9,735 nt of DNA from DATNFP01 sp035606335 (GCA_035606335.1 DATNFP010000048.1:1-9735); one strand, 5' to 3'; shown: positions 1 to 7,048, counted from the stretch's first letter. The notes: generated from the sequence alone by a model not told the origin. Translations and numbers: made by a program.

Positions 1-50
1 ATGACAAAATGAAAACCCTGGCAATCAGGCTCCACGAACACTACAAATAA
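1..50 (+). CDS. C-terminal tail of an upstream gene (partial)
   Basis: Reading from base 3, the frame is open to a TAA at 48-50 and encodes a short basic tail ending in AIRLHEHYK. The other two plus-strand frames are closed by TGA at 2-4 and at 10-12, so if a plus-strand gene enters the window it must use this frame. Sixteen codons are too few to name a family, and the tail could be chance. An upstream gene ending here would leave about 80 bp before the next start, a normal spacing for this block. Confidence 0.35.
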   Translation, partial: DKMKTLAIRLHEHYK

Positions 51-93
51 TTTTTTCAAACACTGCTGACATAGGGCTGACACTACCCGGTTT

Positions 94-101
94 TAGGTTT
101 G
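94..101 (+). promoter_or_regulatory. Bacteroidota -7 promoter element for the DUF1569 gene
   Basis: TAGGTTTG is an exact match to the Bacteroidota sigma factor -7 consensus TAnnTTTG. Transcription would start near 107, giving a leader of about 25 nt before the ATG at 133. No convincing -33 TTTG lies at the expected distance upstream. The bases just upstream hold a short direct repeat, CTGACAT then CTGACAC (about 67-83), that could be a binding site. Confidence 0.45.
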
Positions 102-132
102 TGATACAATCATTCAACTAAAATCAAATAAT

Positions 133-582
133 ATGGAAACGCTGTTTGAAACTCCTTCAGTAAACAAAATCTTAAGAAGAATTGAAATGCTTACTCCTGT
201 TACTCCACGCAGATGGGGTAAAATGAATGTTGCTCAAATGATGGCTCATTGTGCGGAATGTATGGAAATGGCGATGGGAAACAAAAAGGTGCAGCGGTCA
301 TTGATTGGCAGGTTAGTTGGCCCGATGCTCAAGCACAAAGTATTGGATGAAAATCCATTAGACAAGAATCTGCCCACGGATAAAGACATGCTTATGGTAG
401 GCCCTAAAGATTTTGCACAGGAGAAGCAGCGGCTGATGGACAATATAAAGAGATTTACTGCGGCAGGCAGGCAAGGTATACCAAGCCACGCCCATCCCTT
501 CTTTGGCAAAATGACCACCGAAGAATGGGCAAGAAGTGCTTGTAAGCATCTGGACCATCACTTGCAGCAGTTCGGAGCGTAA
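133..582 (+). CDS. DUF1569 family protein, DinB/YfiT-like four-helix bundle
   Basis: The 149-residue product resembles DUF1569 proteins, a branch of the DinB/YfiT-like superfamily of cytoplasmic four-helix bundles that usually bind a divalent metal. The N-terminal part has the typical W-G-K-M-N-V-A-Q-M-M-A-H-C pattern, placing a histidine at residue 39. The C-terminal helix carries an HxxxH pair (H139 and H143). Together these three match the DinB-type metal-binding triad. H119 and H121, in an SHAHPFFG loop, are typical of the subfamily. Length is normal for a single-domain member. The ATG at 133 is preceded by a -7 promoter element and is the first methionine of the frame. The gene stands alone and converges on clpP across a hairpin terminator. 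DinB-like proteins include thiol S-transferases and stress-induced proteins, but the substrate here is unknown. Confidence 0.8.
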   Translation: METLFETPSVNKILRRIEMLTPVTPRRWGKMNVAQMMAHCAECMEMAMGNKKVQRSLIGRLVGPMLKHKVLDENPLDKNLPTDKDMLMVGPKDFAQEKQRLMDNIKRFTAAGRQGIPSHAHPFFGKMTTEEWARSACKHLDHHLQQFGA

Positions 583-598
583 TAGATCTGTGAAGAAA

Positions 599-625
599 AA
601 AAGACCGGAATTTATCCGGTCTTTT
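599..625. terminator. Bidirectional Rho-independent terminator between DUF1569 and clpP
   Basis: A perfect 11-bp stem (599-609 pairing with 615-625, core GACCGG/CCGGTC) encloses a 5-nt loop. On the minus strand the hairpin runs directly into seven T residues (complement of 596-602), a strong terminator for clpP. On the plus strand it ends in TTTT, a weaker but plausible stop for the DUF1569 gene. It is the only large dyad between the two convergent stops. Confidence 0.85.
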
Positions 626-641
626 ATCGATTTGGGTTTAA

Positions 642-1358
642 TTATTTAGTTTCTGGAGCATCAGAAGATTTGCGTGGATTGCGTTCCAGCACTTCGTCTA
701 CCATGCCATATTCTTTTGCTTCCTGTGCGGTCATCCAGTAATCACGATCACTATCCTTTTCCACCTTATTAAATTTCTGACCACTATGGTAAGCTATTAT
801 TTCGTAAAGCTCTTTTTTCAGCTTTACAATTTCACGTGCAGTAATTTCTATATCGCTTGCCTGTCCTTCTGCACCTCCTAAAGGCTGGTGTATCATCACA
901 CGACTATGTTTTAGAGCGGTACGTTTTCCTTTTGTGCCTGCACCCATCAATACAGCAGCCATTGAAGCGGCAATACCTGTACAGATGGTAGATACATCAG
1001 GGTTGATGATCTGCATAGTATCATAAATACCAAGGCCAGCATATACACTACCGCCCGGGCTGTTGATATACATCTGCACATCGCGGTTACGGTCAGTGCT
1101 TTCCAGGAATAACAATTGTGCGGTAACGATATTAGCTACATAATCGTTGATAGCTTCACCTAAAAAGATGATACGGTCCATCATCAAACGAGAGAACACG
1201 TCCATGGAAGCAACGTTCAGCGGACGTTCTTCGATGATATATGGTGTAAGTCCCTGTGGTACCTGGAATTTGTTTAGAGAAGAAGTATAACTGTCGAAAG
1301 TTACACTACTAATGCCGTGATGTTTGATGGCATATTTGCGAAATTCGTTTGAATTCAT
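642..1358 (-). CDS. clpP: ATP-dependent Clp protease proteolytic subunit ClpP
   Basis: This is the serine peptidase of the Clp protease. Fourteen subunits form a cytoplasmic barrel that degrades proteins unfolded by ClpX, ClpC or ClpA. Counting from the ATG at 1358 the product is 238 residues. The catalytic triad is Ser132 in GIAASMAAVL, His157 in MIHQPLGG, and Asp206 in DSDRDYW, which lines up with E. coli Asp171. The oxyanion-side motif INSPGGSVYAG lies at 98-108. An open frame continues 14 codons upstream to 1400, but the start at 1358 gives the usual Bacteroidota N-terminus, a tail of about 30 residues before the core. No tig or clpX lies beside it here, although these often flank clpP, so it is probably transcribed alone. 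It ends 17 bases beyond the shared hairpin terminator. Confidence 0.97.
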   Translation of the reverse strand: MNSNEFRKYAIKHHGISSVTFDSYTSSLNKFQVPQGLTPYIIEERPLNVASMDVFSRLMMDRIIFLGEAINDYVANIVTAQLLFLESTDRNRDVQMYINSPGGSVYAGLGIYDTMQIINPDVSTICTGIAASMAAVLMGAGTKGKRTALKHSRVMIHQPLGGAEGQASDIEITAREIVKLKKELYEIIAYHSGQKFNKVEKDSDRDYWMTAQEAKEYGMVDEVLERNPRKSSDAPETK

Positions 1359-1414
1359 AATTGTATTTTTGAAAAACGGTTTTGTAGTTTGGTAAAACAA
1401 TTTTCAATCCATAA

Positions 1415-1440
1415 TAAATATAGTGCCATTACGGCATATA
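1415..1440. promoter_or_regulatory. Divergent control region with small dyad upstream of clpP
   Basis: The 127 bp between clpP and the divergent gene contain an imperfect dyad, TATAGTGCC (1419-1427), ATTAC, then GGCATATA (1433-1440). Partly overlapping it on the minus strand is TATATTTA (complement of 1415-1422), seven of eight matches to the -7 consensus, which would place the clpP start roughly 50 nt before its ATG. No good -33 element was found on that strand. A plus-strand TATTTTTG at 1364-1371 fits the consensus exactly but lies more than 110 nt from the 1486 start, so it is doubtful. Confidence 0.25.
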
Positions 1441-1485
1441 AAAATGACATTAATTACTTTATTGTAAAAGGGATATCTGTTTTTT

Positions 1486-1887
1486 ATGGCAAAACTTACT
1501 CAGGATCAATTGGTGGAAATATTTAATACACTGAAAAAGGAGCTTAAGCCATACGAGAAAGGAAGCATAGTAGCCCGTATGGATATAGAAGGCAAATACG
1601 ACCTGTGGTCTGAGCATAAGAATAAAATGCTTATACATGATAAGATGAGAAATGAAGTAAACTTTGCCACTCTCATTATCCAAAGTAATTATGTCGGGTT
1701 TTACTATATGCCTATTTACTCCAATTGCAATGATCTGAAAGATAAATTATCAGCTGGTTTGATGAGTAAATTAAAAGGGAAGGCTTGTTTTCATATCAAG
1801 GAAATAAATAAGGATGTTATAAGTGAAGTGAATCAGGCAATGAAATTGGGCTACGAACAATACAAGAAAAATGGTTGGGTCAAATAA
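1486..1887 (+). CDS. Small DUF1801/YdhG-like protein
   Basis: The 133-residue product is predicted soluble and cytoplasmic, with no signal peptide or membrane segment. Its second half resembles the DUF1801 (YdhG-like) fold: a buried strand pair around ATLIIQSNYVGFYYMPIY (61-78), then LSAGLMSKLKGKACFHIK (88-105), then a helix over residues 108-128 ending KLGYEQYKKNGW. The alternation of VGFYYMP and the KGKxCFHIK strand is what suggests the family; this is recognition by eye. DUF1801 proteins are small alpha/beta proteins, some proposed to resemble frataxin or iron chaperones, but no metal-binding cluster is evident here. Its stop lies five bases before the ATG of the GSCFA gene, so the two are probably one operon. 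No promoter could be placed close to the start. Confidence 0.65.
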   Translation: MAKLTQDQLVEIFNTLKKELKPYEKGSIVARMDIEGKYDLWSEHKNKMLIHDKMRNEVNFATLIIQSNYVGFYYMPIYSNCNDLKDKLSAGLMSKLKGKACFHIKEINKDVISEVNQAMKLGYEQYKKNGWVK

Positions 1888-1892
1888 TAAGC

Positions 1893-2876
1893 ATGCAACT
1901 AAATCTATCGCTCGACATACCACCTCTTCCACAGCCAATTACTTATCGTAATTCTGTTTTATTGATTGGGTCATGTTTTACAGAGCATATTTACGAAAGG
2001 CTGGCACATCATAAATTTCAGGTTTTGTCTAATCCGCACGGTATTTTATTCAACCCCTTAAGTGTTGCGTACAGCTTGGATAGTTATTTAGAAAATAAAC
2101 AATACACTGCTGAAGACCTTTTCTATTTAAATGAGATATGGAATAGCTGGGATCATCATACCCGCTTTTCGAACATTGACAAAGGCAAAGCACTCGAAAG
2201 CATTAATAATTCTCAAACTAAGGCTGCCACGTTTATTAATCAGGCTGATTGGATCATTGTTACACTTGGTTCTGCTTTTCAGTATTATCTAAAAGAGAAC
2301 GGCAAGCCTGTAGCCAACAATCACAGGGCGCCTGCTCAATGGTTTGAAAAAAGGCTGCTGCCGGTAGAGGATATCATACTATCTCTCAGCAATACATTAA
2401 AAAAACTATTTGCAACAAATCCCTGGACAAAAGTCATTTTTACGATCAGTCCTGTACGGCATATACGCGATGGAGTTATAGACAATAACCGCAGCAAAGC
2501 CCGGCTCATAGAAGCAGTGCATATGCTATGTGATCAATTCGAGCAGGCTTATTATTTTCCTGCTTATGAATTGGTGATTGACATCTTGCGCGACTATCGC
2601 TTTTATGATATAGATTTTGTGCATCCTAATTATCTGGCTACCACATTTGTATGGGAGCATTTTGTAAAGTCTTGTATAGAGGCCGAAACCCAAACAATAA
2701 TGCAGGAGGTACAGGAAATAATGACAGCGCGCTCACATCGTTCACGTTTTCCACAGACGGAGGCGCATCAAAAGTTTAAAGTTTCTTATGCGGCTAAAAT
2801 AACAGCTTTAATGAAAAAATATCCTTCCTTACATTTGGATGATGAATTAAGATATTTTACCTCAGACATTAATTAA
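1893..2876 (+). CDS. GSCFA-domain protein (SGNH-like hydrolase)
   Basis: The 327-residue product carries the GSCFA domain, a family related to SGNH/GDSL esterases and common in Bacteroidota. The signature GSCF is at 26-29, with Ser27 the likely nucleophile. Other blocks are NPHGILFNPLSV (47-58), WIIVTLGSAFQYY (120-132), VIFTISPVRHIRDG (181-194), and a C-terminal DFVHPN with D241 and H244 in the DxxH arrangement of SGNH enzymes. There is no signal peptide, so it probably acts in the cytoplasm. The ATG at 1893 is preferred; an upstream TTG at 1875 in the same frame would overlap the previous gene and add six unconserved residues. It sits five bases behind the DUF1801-like gene, suggesting translational linkage. 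The natural substrate of GSCFA proteins is not established to my knowledge. Confidence 0.88.
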   Translation: MQLNLSLDIPPLPQPITYRNSVLLIGSCFTEHIYERLAHHKFQVLSNPHGILFNPLSVAYSLDSYLENKQYTAEDLFYLNEIWNSWDHHTRFSNIDKGKALESINNSQTKAATFINQADWIIVTLGSAFQYYLKENGKPVANNHRAPAQWFEKRLLPVEDIILSLSNTLKKLFATNPWTKVIFTISPVRHIRDGVIDNNRSKARLIEAVHMLCDQFEQAYYFPAYELVIDILRDYRFYDIDFVHPNYLATTFVWEHFVKSCIEAETQTIMQEVQEIMTARSHRSRFPQTEAHQKFKVSYAAKITALMKKYPSLHLDDELRYFTSDIN

Positions 2877-2891
2877 ATCCAGTAAATTCAA

Positions 2892-2899
2892 TACGTTTG
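2892..2899 (+). promoter_or_regulatory. Bacteroidota -7 promoter element for the C1 peptidase gene
   Basis: TACGTTTG matches TAnnTTTG exactly and lies just behind the GSCFA stop, with the expected start near 2905 and a leader of about 20 nt. The -33 position holds only A+T-rich sequence (TTAATTAA). It indicates that the peptidase is transcribed separately from the two genes upstream. Confidence 0.5.
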
Positions 2900-2924
2900 T
2901 TACATCCATTTATACATTTATAAA

Positions 2925-4160
2925 ATGAAACAGTCACTTTCATTATTGCTGTTGTTATCAGCATCTACCGTATTTGCACAAGACCGCAAGGATGTCGCTA
3001 AATATGATGTAGCTCCTAAGAATCAATATTATGAGAATCTTAGTAAGGCCAACTCTAATTTCTTTGCATCAAAACCGGAAGAAAAAAAGAAACTGATGAT
3101 GGATCTTACGGGTATTGATGTGCCTAAGTCCACAAAAGAATTCACCATAGTAACTGCTGACAATCCTGTATCTCAGGGTAATACGGGTACCTGCTGGTGT
3201 TACAGCACCACTTCATTTTACGAATCTGAGATATACCGCCTGCATCACAAAGACATTCCCTTGTCTGAGATGTACACTGTGTATTGGCAGTATGTAGAAA
3301 AGGCCAAAGAATATGTACGTACCCGCGGCGAATCCGTGTTCGACGAAGGTTCCGAAACCAATGCTGTGCAGAACATGATGACGAAATATGGCATCGTTCC
3401 CCTGCAGGACTATACAGGATTAAAATTAGGCCAGCCATACCAGGATCATAGCAAGATGGTGGAAGAAATGAGAGACTATCTAAAAAGTGTCAAAGAGCAA
3501 AATGCCTGGAACGAAGAAGATGTGGTAGCAACCATTAAAGACATACTGAACCACTACCTTGGCAAACCACCTGTATATGTAACAGTTGGAAAGAAGGAAT
3601 ATACCCCGCTTGAATATGCAAAAGAAGTAGCAGGTATCAATCCTGAAAACTATGTAACCTTCATGTCTCTGAAGAGCGAACCGATGTGGAGCAAAGCTGA
3701 GTACAAAGTGGGCGACAACTGGTGGCATTCTAAAGATTATTATAACGTTCCGCTAAATGACTTTATGTCATTAATTAAGAAGGCATTGGAAAACGGGTAC
3801 AGCGTTGCTATAGGTGGTGATGTAAGCGAACCCGGCATCAACCTGAAAGAAGGGGTGATGATGATACCTTCATTTGACATTCCATCTTCTTATATCAATG
3901 ACGATGCGCGGCTGATGCGCTTTTTGAATGGTTCCACTACCGACGATCACGCTATGCACATTATAGGATACACAAAGAAATCAAATGGTATGTGGTTCCT
4001 GGTGAAAGATTCGGGTTCCGGTGGACATAATAATGAACATGCTCCCGGCTACTGGTTTATGCATGAGGATTATGTAAAACTTAAGATGATGACCGCTACC
4101 GTAAATAAAGATGCAGTAAAAGATATACTGCCAAAAATGACCTCGGTAGCAACTAATTAA
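2925..4160 (+). CDS. Secreted C1-family (PepC/bleomycin hydrolase-like) cysteine peptidase
   Basis: The 411-residue product starts with a signal peptide (KQSLSLLLLLSASTVFA, cleavage near A18-Q19), so it is exported, unlike cytoplasmic aminopeptidase C. The papain-fold active site is visible: Gln84 of the oxyanion hole and Cys90 in QGNTGTCW, spaced as in papain, and His342 in TTDDHAMHIIGY. The position normally held by the catalytic Asn in an NSW motif is Asp362 in VKDSGSGG, and the following Trp is missing. Residues 95-330 match the large helical insertions of the bleomycin hydrolase family. It probably trims peptides in the periplasm or at the cell surface, or in an altered way given Asp362. 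It has its own promoter element and ends by overlapping the bactofilin stop, with no hairpin terminator between them. Length is normal for the family. Confidence 0.88.
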   Translation: MKQSLSLLLLLSASTVFAQDRKDVAKYDVAPKNQYYENLSKANSNFFASKPEEKKKLMMDLTGIDVPKSTKEFTIVTADNPVSQGNTGTCWCYSTTSFYESEIYRLHHKDIPLSEMYTVYWQYVEKAKEYVRTRGESVFDEGSETNAVQNMMTKYGIVPLQDYTGLKLGQPYQDHSKMVEEMRDYLKSVKEQNAWNEEDVVATIKDILNHYLGKPPVYVTVGKKEYTPLEYAKEVAGINPENYVTFMSLKSEPMWSKAEYKVGDNWWHSKDYYNVPLNDFMSLIKKALENGYSVAIGGDVSEPGINLKEGVMMIPSFDIPSSYINDDARLMRFLNGSTTDDHAMHIIGYTKKSNGMWFLVKDSGSGGHNNEHAPGYWFMHEDYVKLKMMTATVNKDAVKDILPKMTSVATN

Positions 4161-4572
4161 CCTGATCCTGTAAAACGGGATTCTTTTCAGTAAGCAGCTT
4201 TGGGGCTGTCTGTTCATGCAACATGGTGCAACTTCCGTTGAATTCTGCATCCTGCTGTATGTCCAGGCGGCCCACCTTTATATCCCCATTGATGGTACAC
4301 TTTGATTTCAGGCAAAGCAGGTCGCGGGTTATGATATGGCCATTCACCGTGCCGAAGATATCGGCATTATCGGCCTGGAGGTCGCCGTTTACTTTGCCCG
4401 ACTGGCCGAGTACCACTTTAGATTTACAATATATATTTCCTTCTATATGACCATCTATCCGCATATCGTTTTCAGACTCCACATCCCCGATGATCTTCAT
4501 ACCAGCAGCTATCATGCTGATAGAATCTGCAGCAGAACCGCCTGCATTTGATTTTTCTCTGGATTTAAACAT
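4153..4572 (-). CDS. Bactofilin family cytoskeletal protein
   Basis: The 139-residue product is a bactofilin (polymer-forming cytoskeletal, DUF583 domain). Residues about 20-115 form the right-handed beta-helix, seen as repeats ending in G-x-I or G-x-L: RIDGHIEGNI (38-47), SGKVNGDL (58-65), FGTVNGHI (73-80), CTINGDI (92-98) and EFNGSC (110-115). Both flanks are short and polar, as is usual: MFKSREKSN at the front and a Lys/Pro/Gln-rich tail of about 20 residues. Bactofilins self-assemble without nucleotide into filaments at the membrane and often scaffold cell-wall enzymes. No M23 peptidase gene, a common bactofilin partner, is adjacent. The start at 4572 is the first ATG and gives the standard N-terminus. 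The gene diverges from yidC and converges on the peptidase, whose stop it overlaps by 8 bp. Confidence 0.9.
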   Translation of the reverse strand: MFKSREKSNAGGSAADSISMIAAGMKIIGDVESENDMRIDGHIEGNIYCKSKVVLGQSGKVNGDLQADNADIFGTVNGHIITRDLLCLKSKCTINGDIKVGRLDIQQDAEFNGSCTMLHEQTAPKLLTEKNPVLQDQVN

Positions 4573-4712
4573 ATAGTGGAATTTTAATATAAATAGTGCA
4601 GGGGAGAGCCAAAATAATAAAAAATCCGAACTTTATTATCGTATAACCTCTCTTATGCCTTTTCAATGGCAAGTTATTGGTATTCAATACAACCGCCCAA
4701 ATAGCAGGGTTA

Positions 4713-4732
4713 AATTATCTTAAAGGATAATT
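4713..4732. promoter_or_regulatory. Inverted repeat upstream of the yidC promoter
   Basis: AATTATC (4713-4719) and GATAATT (4726-4732) form a perfect 7-bp dyad with a 6-nt spacer. Its centre is about 48 bp upstream of the predicted yidC start, just beyond the -33 position, where activators and some repressors bind. It is A+T-rich, so chance cannot be excluded. No regulator is identified. Confidence 0.35.
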
Positions 4733-4757
4733 CACAATTAGGAAATTATAAATAAGC

Positions 4758-4765
4758 TACCTTTG
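4758..4765 (+). promoter_or_regulatory. Bacteroidota -7 promoter element for yidC
   Basis: TACCTTTG matches TAnnTTTG exactly, 19 bp before the yidC ATG. Transcription would begin near 4772, leaving a leader of only about 13 nt. The -33 region (about 4736-4741) reads AATTAG, a poor match to TTTG. Confidence 0.6.
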
Positions 4766-4784
4766 CACCCTTATTTTTCCTTTC

Positions 4785-6617
4785 ATGGATCGTAATTCAG
4801 TCATTGGATTTGGCTTATTAATAGTGTTATTGATCGGTTACGTGATGTACAACCAGCACGAACAAAAAGTTTACCAGGCTCAGAAAATGTCTGATTCTGT
4901 TGCTTATGCCAAGGTGCACCCTAAACCATTGGTTGACAGCTCTAAAGCTGCAAAACAGGTAGCAGTGGCCGACTCACTCAATGATTCTCTCAGAAGAAGC
5001 ATGCCTCCTGCCTATTCAGGTAAAGCACAAAATGTAACACTTGAAAATAAAAAGCTGGCTCTACAGTTTACAAGCAAAGGAGCCTTTCCCGTTAGCGCAC
5101 AGATAAAAGGCTTTAAAACATATTACCAGAAGCCCCTTTATATTTTTAACGGCAAGGGCAATATGCTGAATGCTATTTTGCCTATCAATAACGGAGCTGT
5201 AGCTACTGCTGATCTATACTTTGCGCCAGTGATAAAAGACATGCCCAATGGCGACAAAATAGCAGATTTTACAGCCGACCTGGGTAGTGGCAAAAAGATA
5301 GAAATAATGTACACCCTACCTGCAGATGACTACATGATGCAATGCAGCATACATCTTACAGGACTGCCTACCAATAGCTTGCCGCTAAGCTGGGAAATGC
5401 AGGGGCTGCATACTGAAAAAGATGTAACCCTCGAGCGCATGAGCACCCAGGTGTACTACAAATACGAAAACCAGGATCACGACTATTTTACCGTGCGTGA
5501 CCAGCCTAAAAAGCTGAGCGAGTCGGTACAATGGTTAGGCTTGCGCAAGCAATATTTCAGCAATATCCTGGTATCAAAAGATGCGGGTGGTTTCACTGAT
5601 GTCAACGTTAATGCCAATACCAAATTTGATGAGAAAGATACTGCAGTAGCCGTAAGCAGCCGCACCACAATGGATGTAGCGCTTAAGGCAAATAATGATG
5701 AAACGGTGGCTTTTAGCTGGTACATAGGCCCTAACGATTATAAAGTGCTGAAGTCGTACAAAATGAACTTTGACGATATGGTGCCGATGGGTTATGGCGT
5801 TATGTCGTTCGTTAAGTACATCAACAGGTGGGCATTGATACCATTGTTTTACTTCTTCGGCAGCTTCATCGGTAGTTATGTTGTTATCATCGTACTGATG
5901 ACGCTATTGATACGCCTGATACTTTCTTTCTTTACTTATAAAAGCTATCTCTCTGCTGCCAAGATGCGTGTGCTGAAACCTGAGCTTGATGAGCTGCGCG
6001 CAAAGTATAAGGACGATCAGCAGAAATTTGGCATGGAGCAAATGAAGTTGTACCGCAGCGTGGGTGTGAGTCCGTTGGGTGGTTGTTTGCCGACTCTCTT
6101 CCAGATGCCGATACTGTTTGCGATGTACTATATGTTCCCGTCGTTCATAGAGTTTCGTCAGCAACACTTTTTATGGGCGAGCGACTTATCTACTTACGAT
6201 AGCATTGCAAAGCTGCCTTTTAATATTCCTTTTTATGGCGATCACGTGAGCTTGTTTACGCTCCTGATGACTGCAACCAGCTTGTTCCTTGCATTGTCGA
6301 ACCGTAATATGACCACGCAGGATCCAAACATGAAGGCAATGAAATACATGCCTTATATCTTCCCGTTTGTACTGATAGGCGTGTTCAACAAGATGGCTGC
6401 AGCCCTTACATTTTACTATACCTTATCTAATATCATGAGCATTACGCAGCAGTTTGTGATACAGAAATATTTTATCAACGAACAGGCGATACATGCACAG
6501 ATGCAGGAAAATAAGAACAAACCTGCAACGCCATCGAAATGGGCTAAGAAGCTTGAGGAGGTGCAAAAAGCACAGCAGCAACGGGTGAAGGTTCAACCAC
6601 GGATAAACAAGAAGTAA
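4785..6617 (+). CDS. yidC: Membrane protein insertase YidC
   Basis: YidC inserts and folds inner-membrane proteins, alone or with the Sec translocon. The 610-residue product has the long architecture of didermic bacteria: an N-terminal membrane anchor (6-22), a periplasmic beta-sandwich domain (about 80-330), and the conserved insertase core (345-565). Within the core are a membrane segment (349-383) with Arg377, which aligns with the groove arginine E. coli Arg366; the cytoplasmic helical hairpin KMRVLKPELDELRAKYKDD (393-411); the signature SPLGGCLPTLFQMPILFAMYY (429-449); and further membrane segments at about 488-505, 522-537 and 540-557. The tail from about 576 is rich in Lys, Arg and Gln, fitting ribosome binding. 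The start gives the expected short N-terminus, with a good promoter just upstream. It diverges from bactofilin and appears to be transcribed alone. Confidence 0.97.
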   Translation: MDRNSVIGFGLLIVLLIGYVMYNQHEQKVYQAQKMSDSVAYAKVHPKPLVDSSKAAKQVAVADSLNDSLRRSMPPAYSGKAQNVTLENKKLALQFTSKGAFPVSAQIKGFKTYYQKPLYIFNGKGNMLNAILPINNGAVATADLYFAPVIKDMPNGDKIADFTADLGSGKKIEIMYTLPADDYMMQCSIHLTGLPTNSLPLSWEMQGLHTEKDVTLERMSTQVYYKYENQDHDYFTVRDQPKKLSESVQWLGLRKQYFSNILVSKDAGGFTDVNVNANTKFDEKDTAVAVSSRTTMDVALKANNDETVAFSWYIGPNDYKVLKSYKMNFDDMVPMGYGVMSFVKYINRWALIPLFYFFGSFIGSYVVIIVLMTLLIRLILSFFTYKSYLSAAKMRVLKPELDELRAKYKDDQQKFGMEQMKLYRSVGVSPLGGCLPTLFQMPILFAMYYMFPSFIEFRQQHFLWASDLSTYDSIAKLPFNIPFYGDHVSLFTLLMTATSLFLALSNRNMTTQDPNMKAMKYMPYIFPFVLIGVFNKMAAALTFYYTLSNIMSITQQFVIQKYFINEQAIHAQMQENKNKPATPSKWAKKLEEVQKAQQQRVKVQPRINKK

Positions 6618-6684
6618 TTTGGCAATTTGCCAATTCGGCAATTTGACAATGCTTTATTCTATTTTTTCCCATTGGGTGAAAAAA
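6618..6684. repeat. Nested GGCAA/TTGCC palindromes and hairpin behind yidC
   Basis: Immediately after the yidC stop, TTGGCAA-T-TTGCCAA (6619-6633) is a perfect palindrome. Its right arm also pairs with a second GGCAA at 6637-6641 (TTGCC-AATTC-GGCAA), and GGCAATTTG occurs twice as a direct repeat (6621-6629 and 6637-6645). A second dyad follows, TTTTTTC (6662-6668) pairing with GAAAAAA (6678-6684). The first group can form alternative hairpins and is followed by T-rich DNA, so it may serve as the yidC 3' end; it also resembles the short CAATTTG-type repeats often found between Bacteroidota genes. Confidence 0.45.
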
Positions 6685-6826
6685 TTTGGTTTGGGGGATT
6701 GGGGTATGCTTTGATAGGCTGAAATGCTTTATTTGCAATACTTATAGCTATTTTTCATTGAATGAATTATTCCCCATTCATGCCCCATTGTACCGCAATG
6801 ATTTCCCAAAAATTTCCCATAGTTTT

Positions 6827-7048
6827 ATGTTAGTGAGCAGGCCATATAAAATATTGCTGATAATTTCCACGCTGTTTACTATCCTCTTATTTATTCATGA
6901 ATGGATATATGATAAGCCGTCCATGCCATATTCCATCTTTCAAATCGTAACAGAATTTCTCATCATGGGCAGCATTATTACAACGTTGCTTTTTGGTATC
7001 CTATCGGCGGTCTATTATATAATCCGAAAGCTTGCCAGCCTGATCTGA
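6827..7048 (+). CDS. Possible small two-helix membrane protein
   Basis: This frame encodes 73 residues with two strongly hydrophobic stretches: residues about 7-28 (KILLIISTLFTILLFIHEWI) and about 42-66 (FLIMGSIITTLLFGILSAVYYI). They are joined by a short polar loop and followed by the basic end IRKLASLI. The frame is open further upstream to 6686, but the part before 6827 is Cys-, Phe- and Pro-rich with little coding character, so the ATG at 6827 is preferred. No family is recognised. No exact promoter element was found close upstream, and A+T-rich DNA can produce hydrophobic frames by chance. The consistent two-helix pattern with a positive C-terminus, and the absence of any competing frame, are the arguments in favour. 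Confidence 0.4.
   Translation: MLVSRPYKILLIISTLFTILLFIHEWIYDKPSMPYSIFQIVTEFLIMGSIITTLLFGILSAVYYIIRKLASLI

Noticed and set aside
1359..1400. Longer clpP start at 1400
   Set aside because: It adds 14 residues that do not resemble ClpP N-termini, while the ATG at 1358 gives the usual Bacteroidota form.
1875..1892. TTG start for the GSCFA gene
   Set aside because: It would overlap the preceding gene and add six unconserved residues; the ATG at 1893 lies five bases after the previous stop.
4223..4551. Plus-strand open frames inside the bactofilin gene
   Set aside because: They are antisense shadows of the clear beta-helix gene on the minus strand.
6674..6704. G-rich run as a possible G-quadruplex
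   Set aside because: Only three runs of three or more G are present, with a long A-rich loop between the first two.
6686..6826. Upstream extension of the small membrane protein frame to 6686
   Set aside because: The added 47 residues are rich in Cys, Phe and Pro with no coding character, and overlap repeats and G-runs. The ATG at 6827 gives a coherent two-helix protein.
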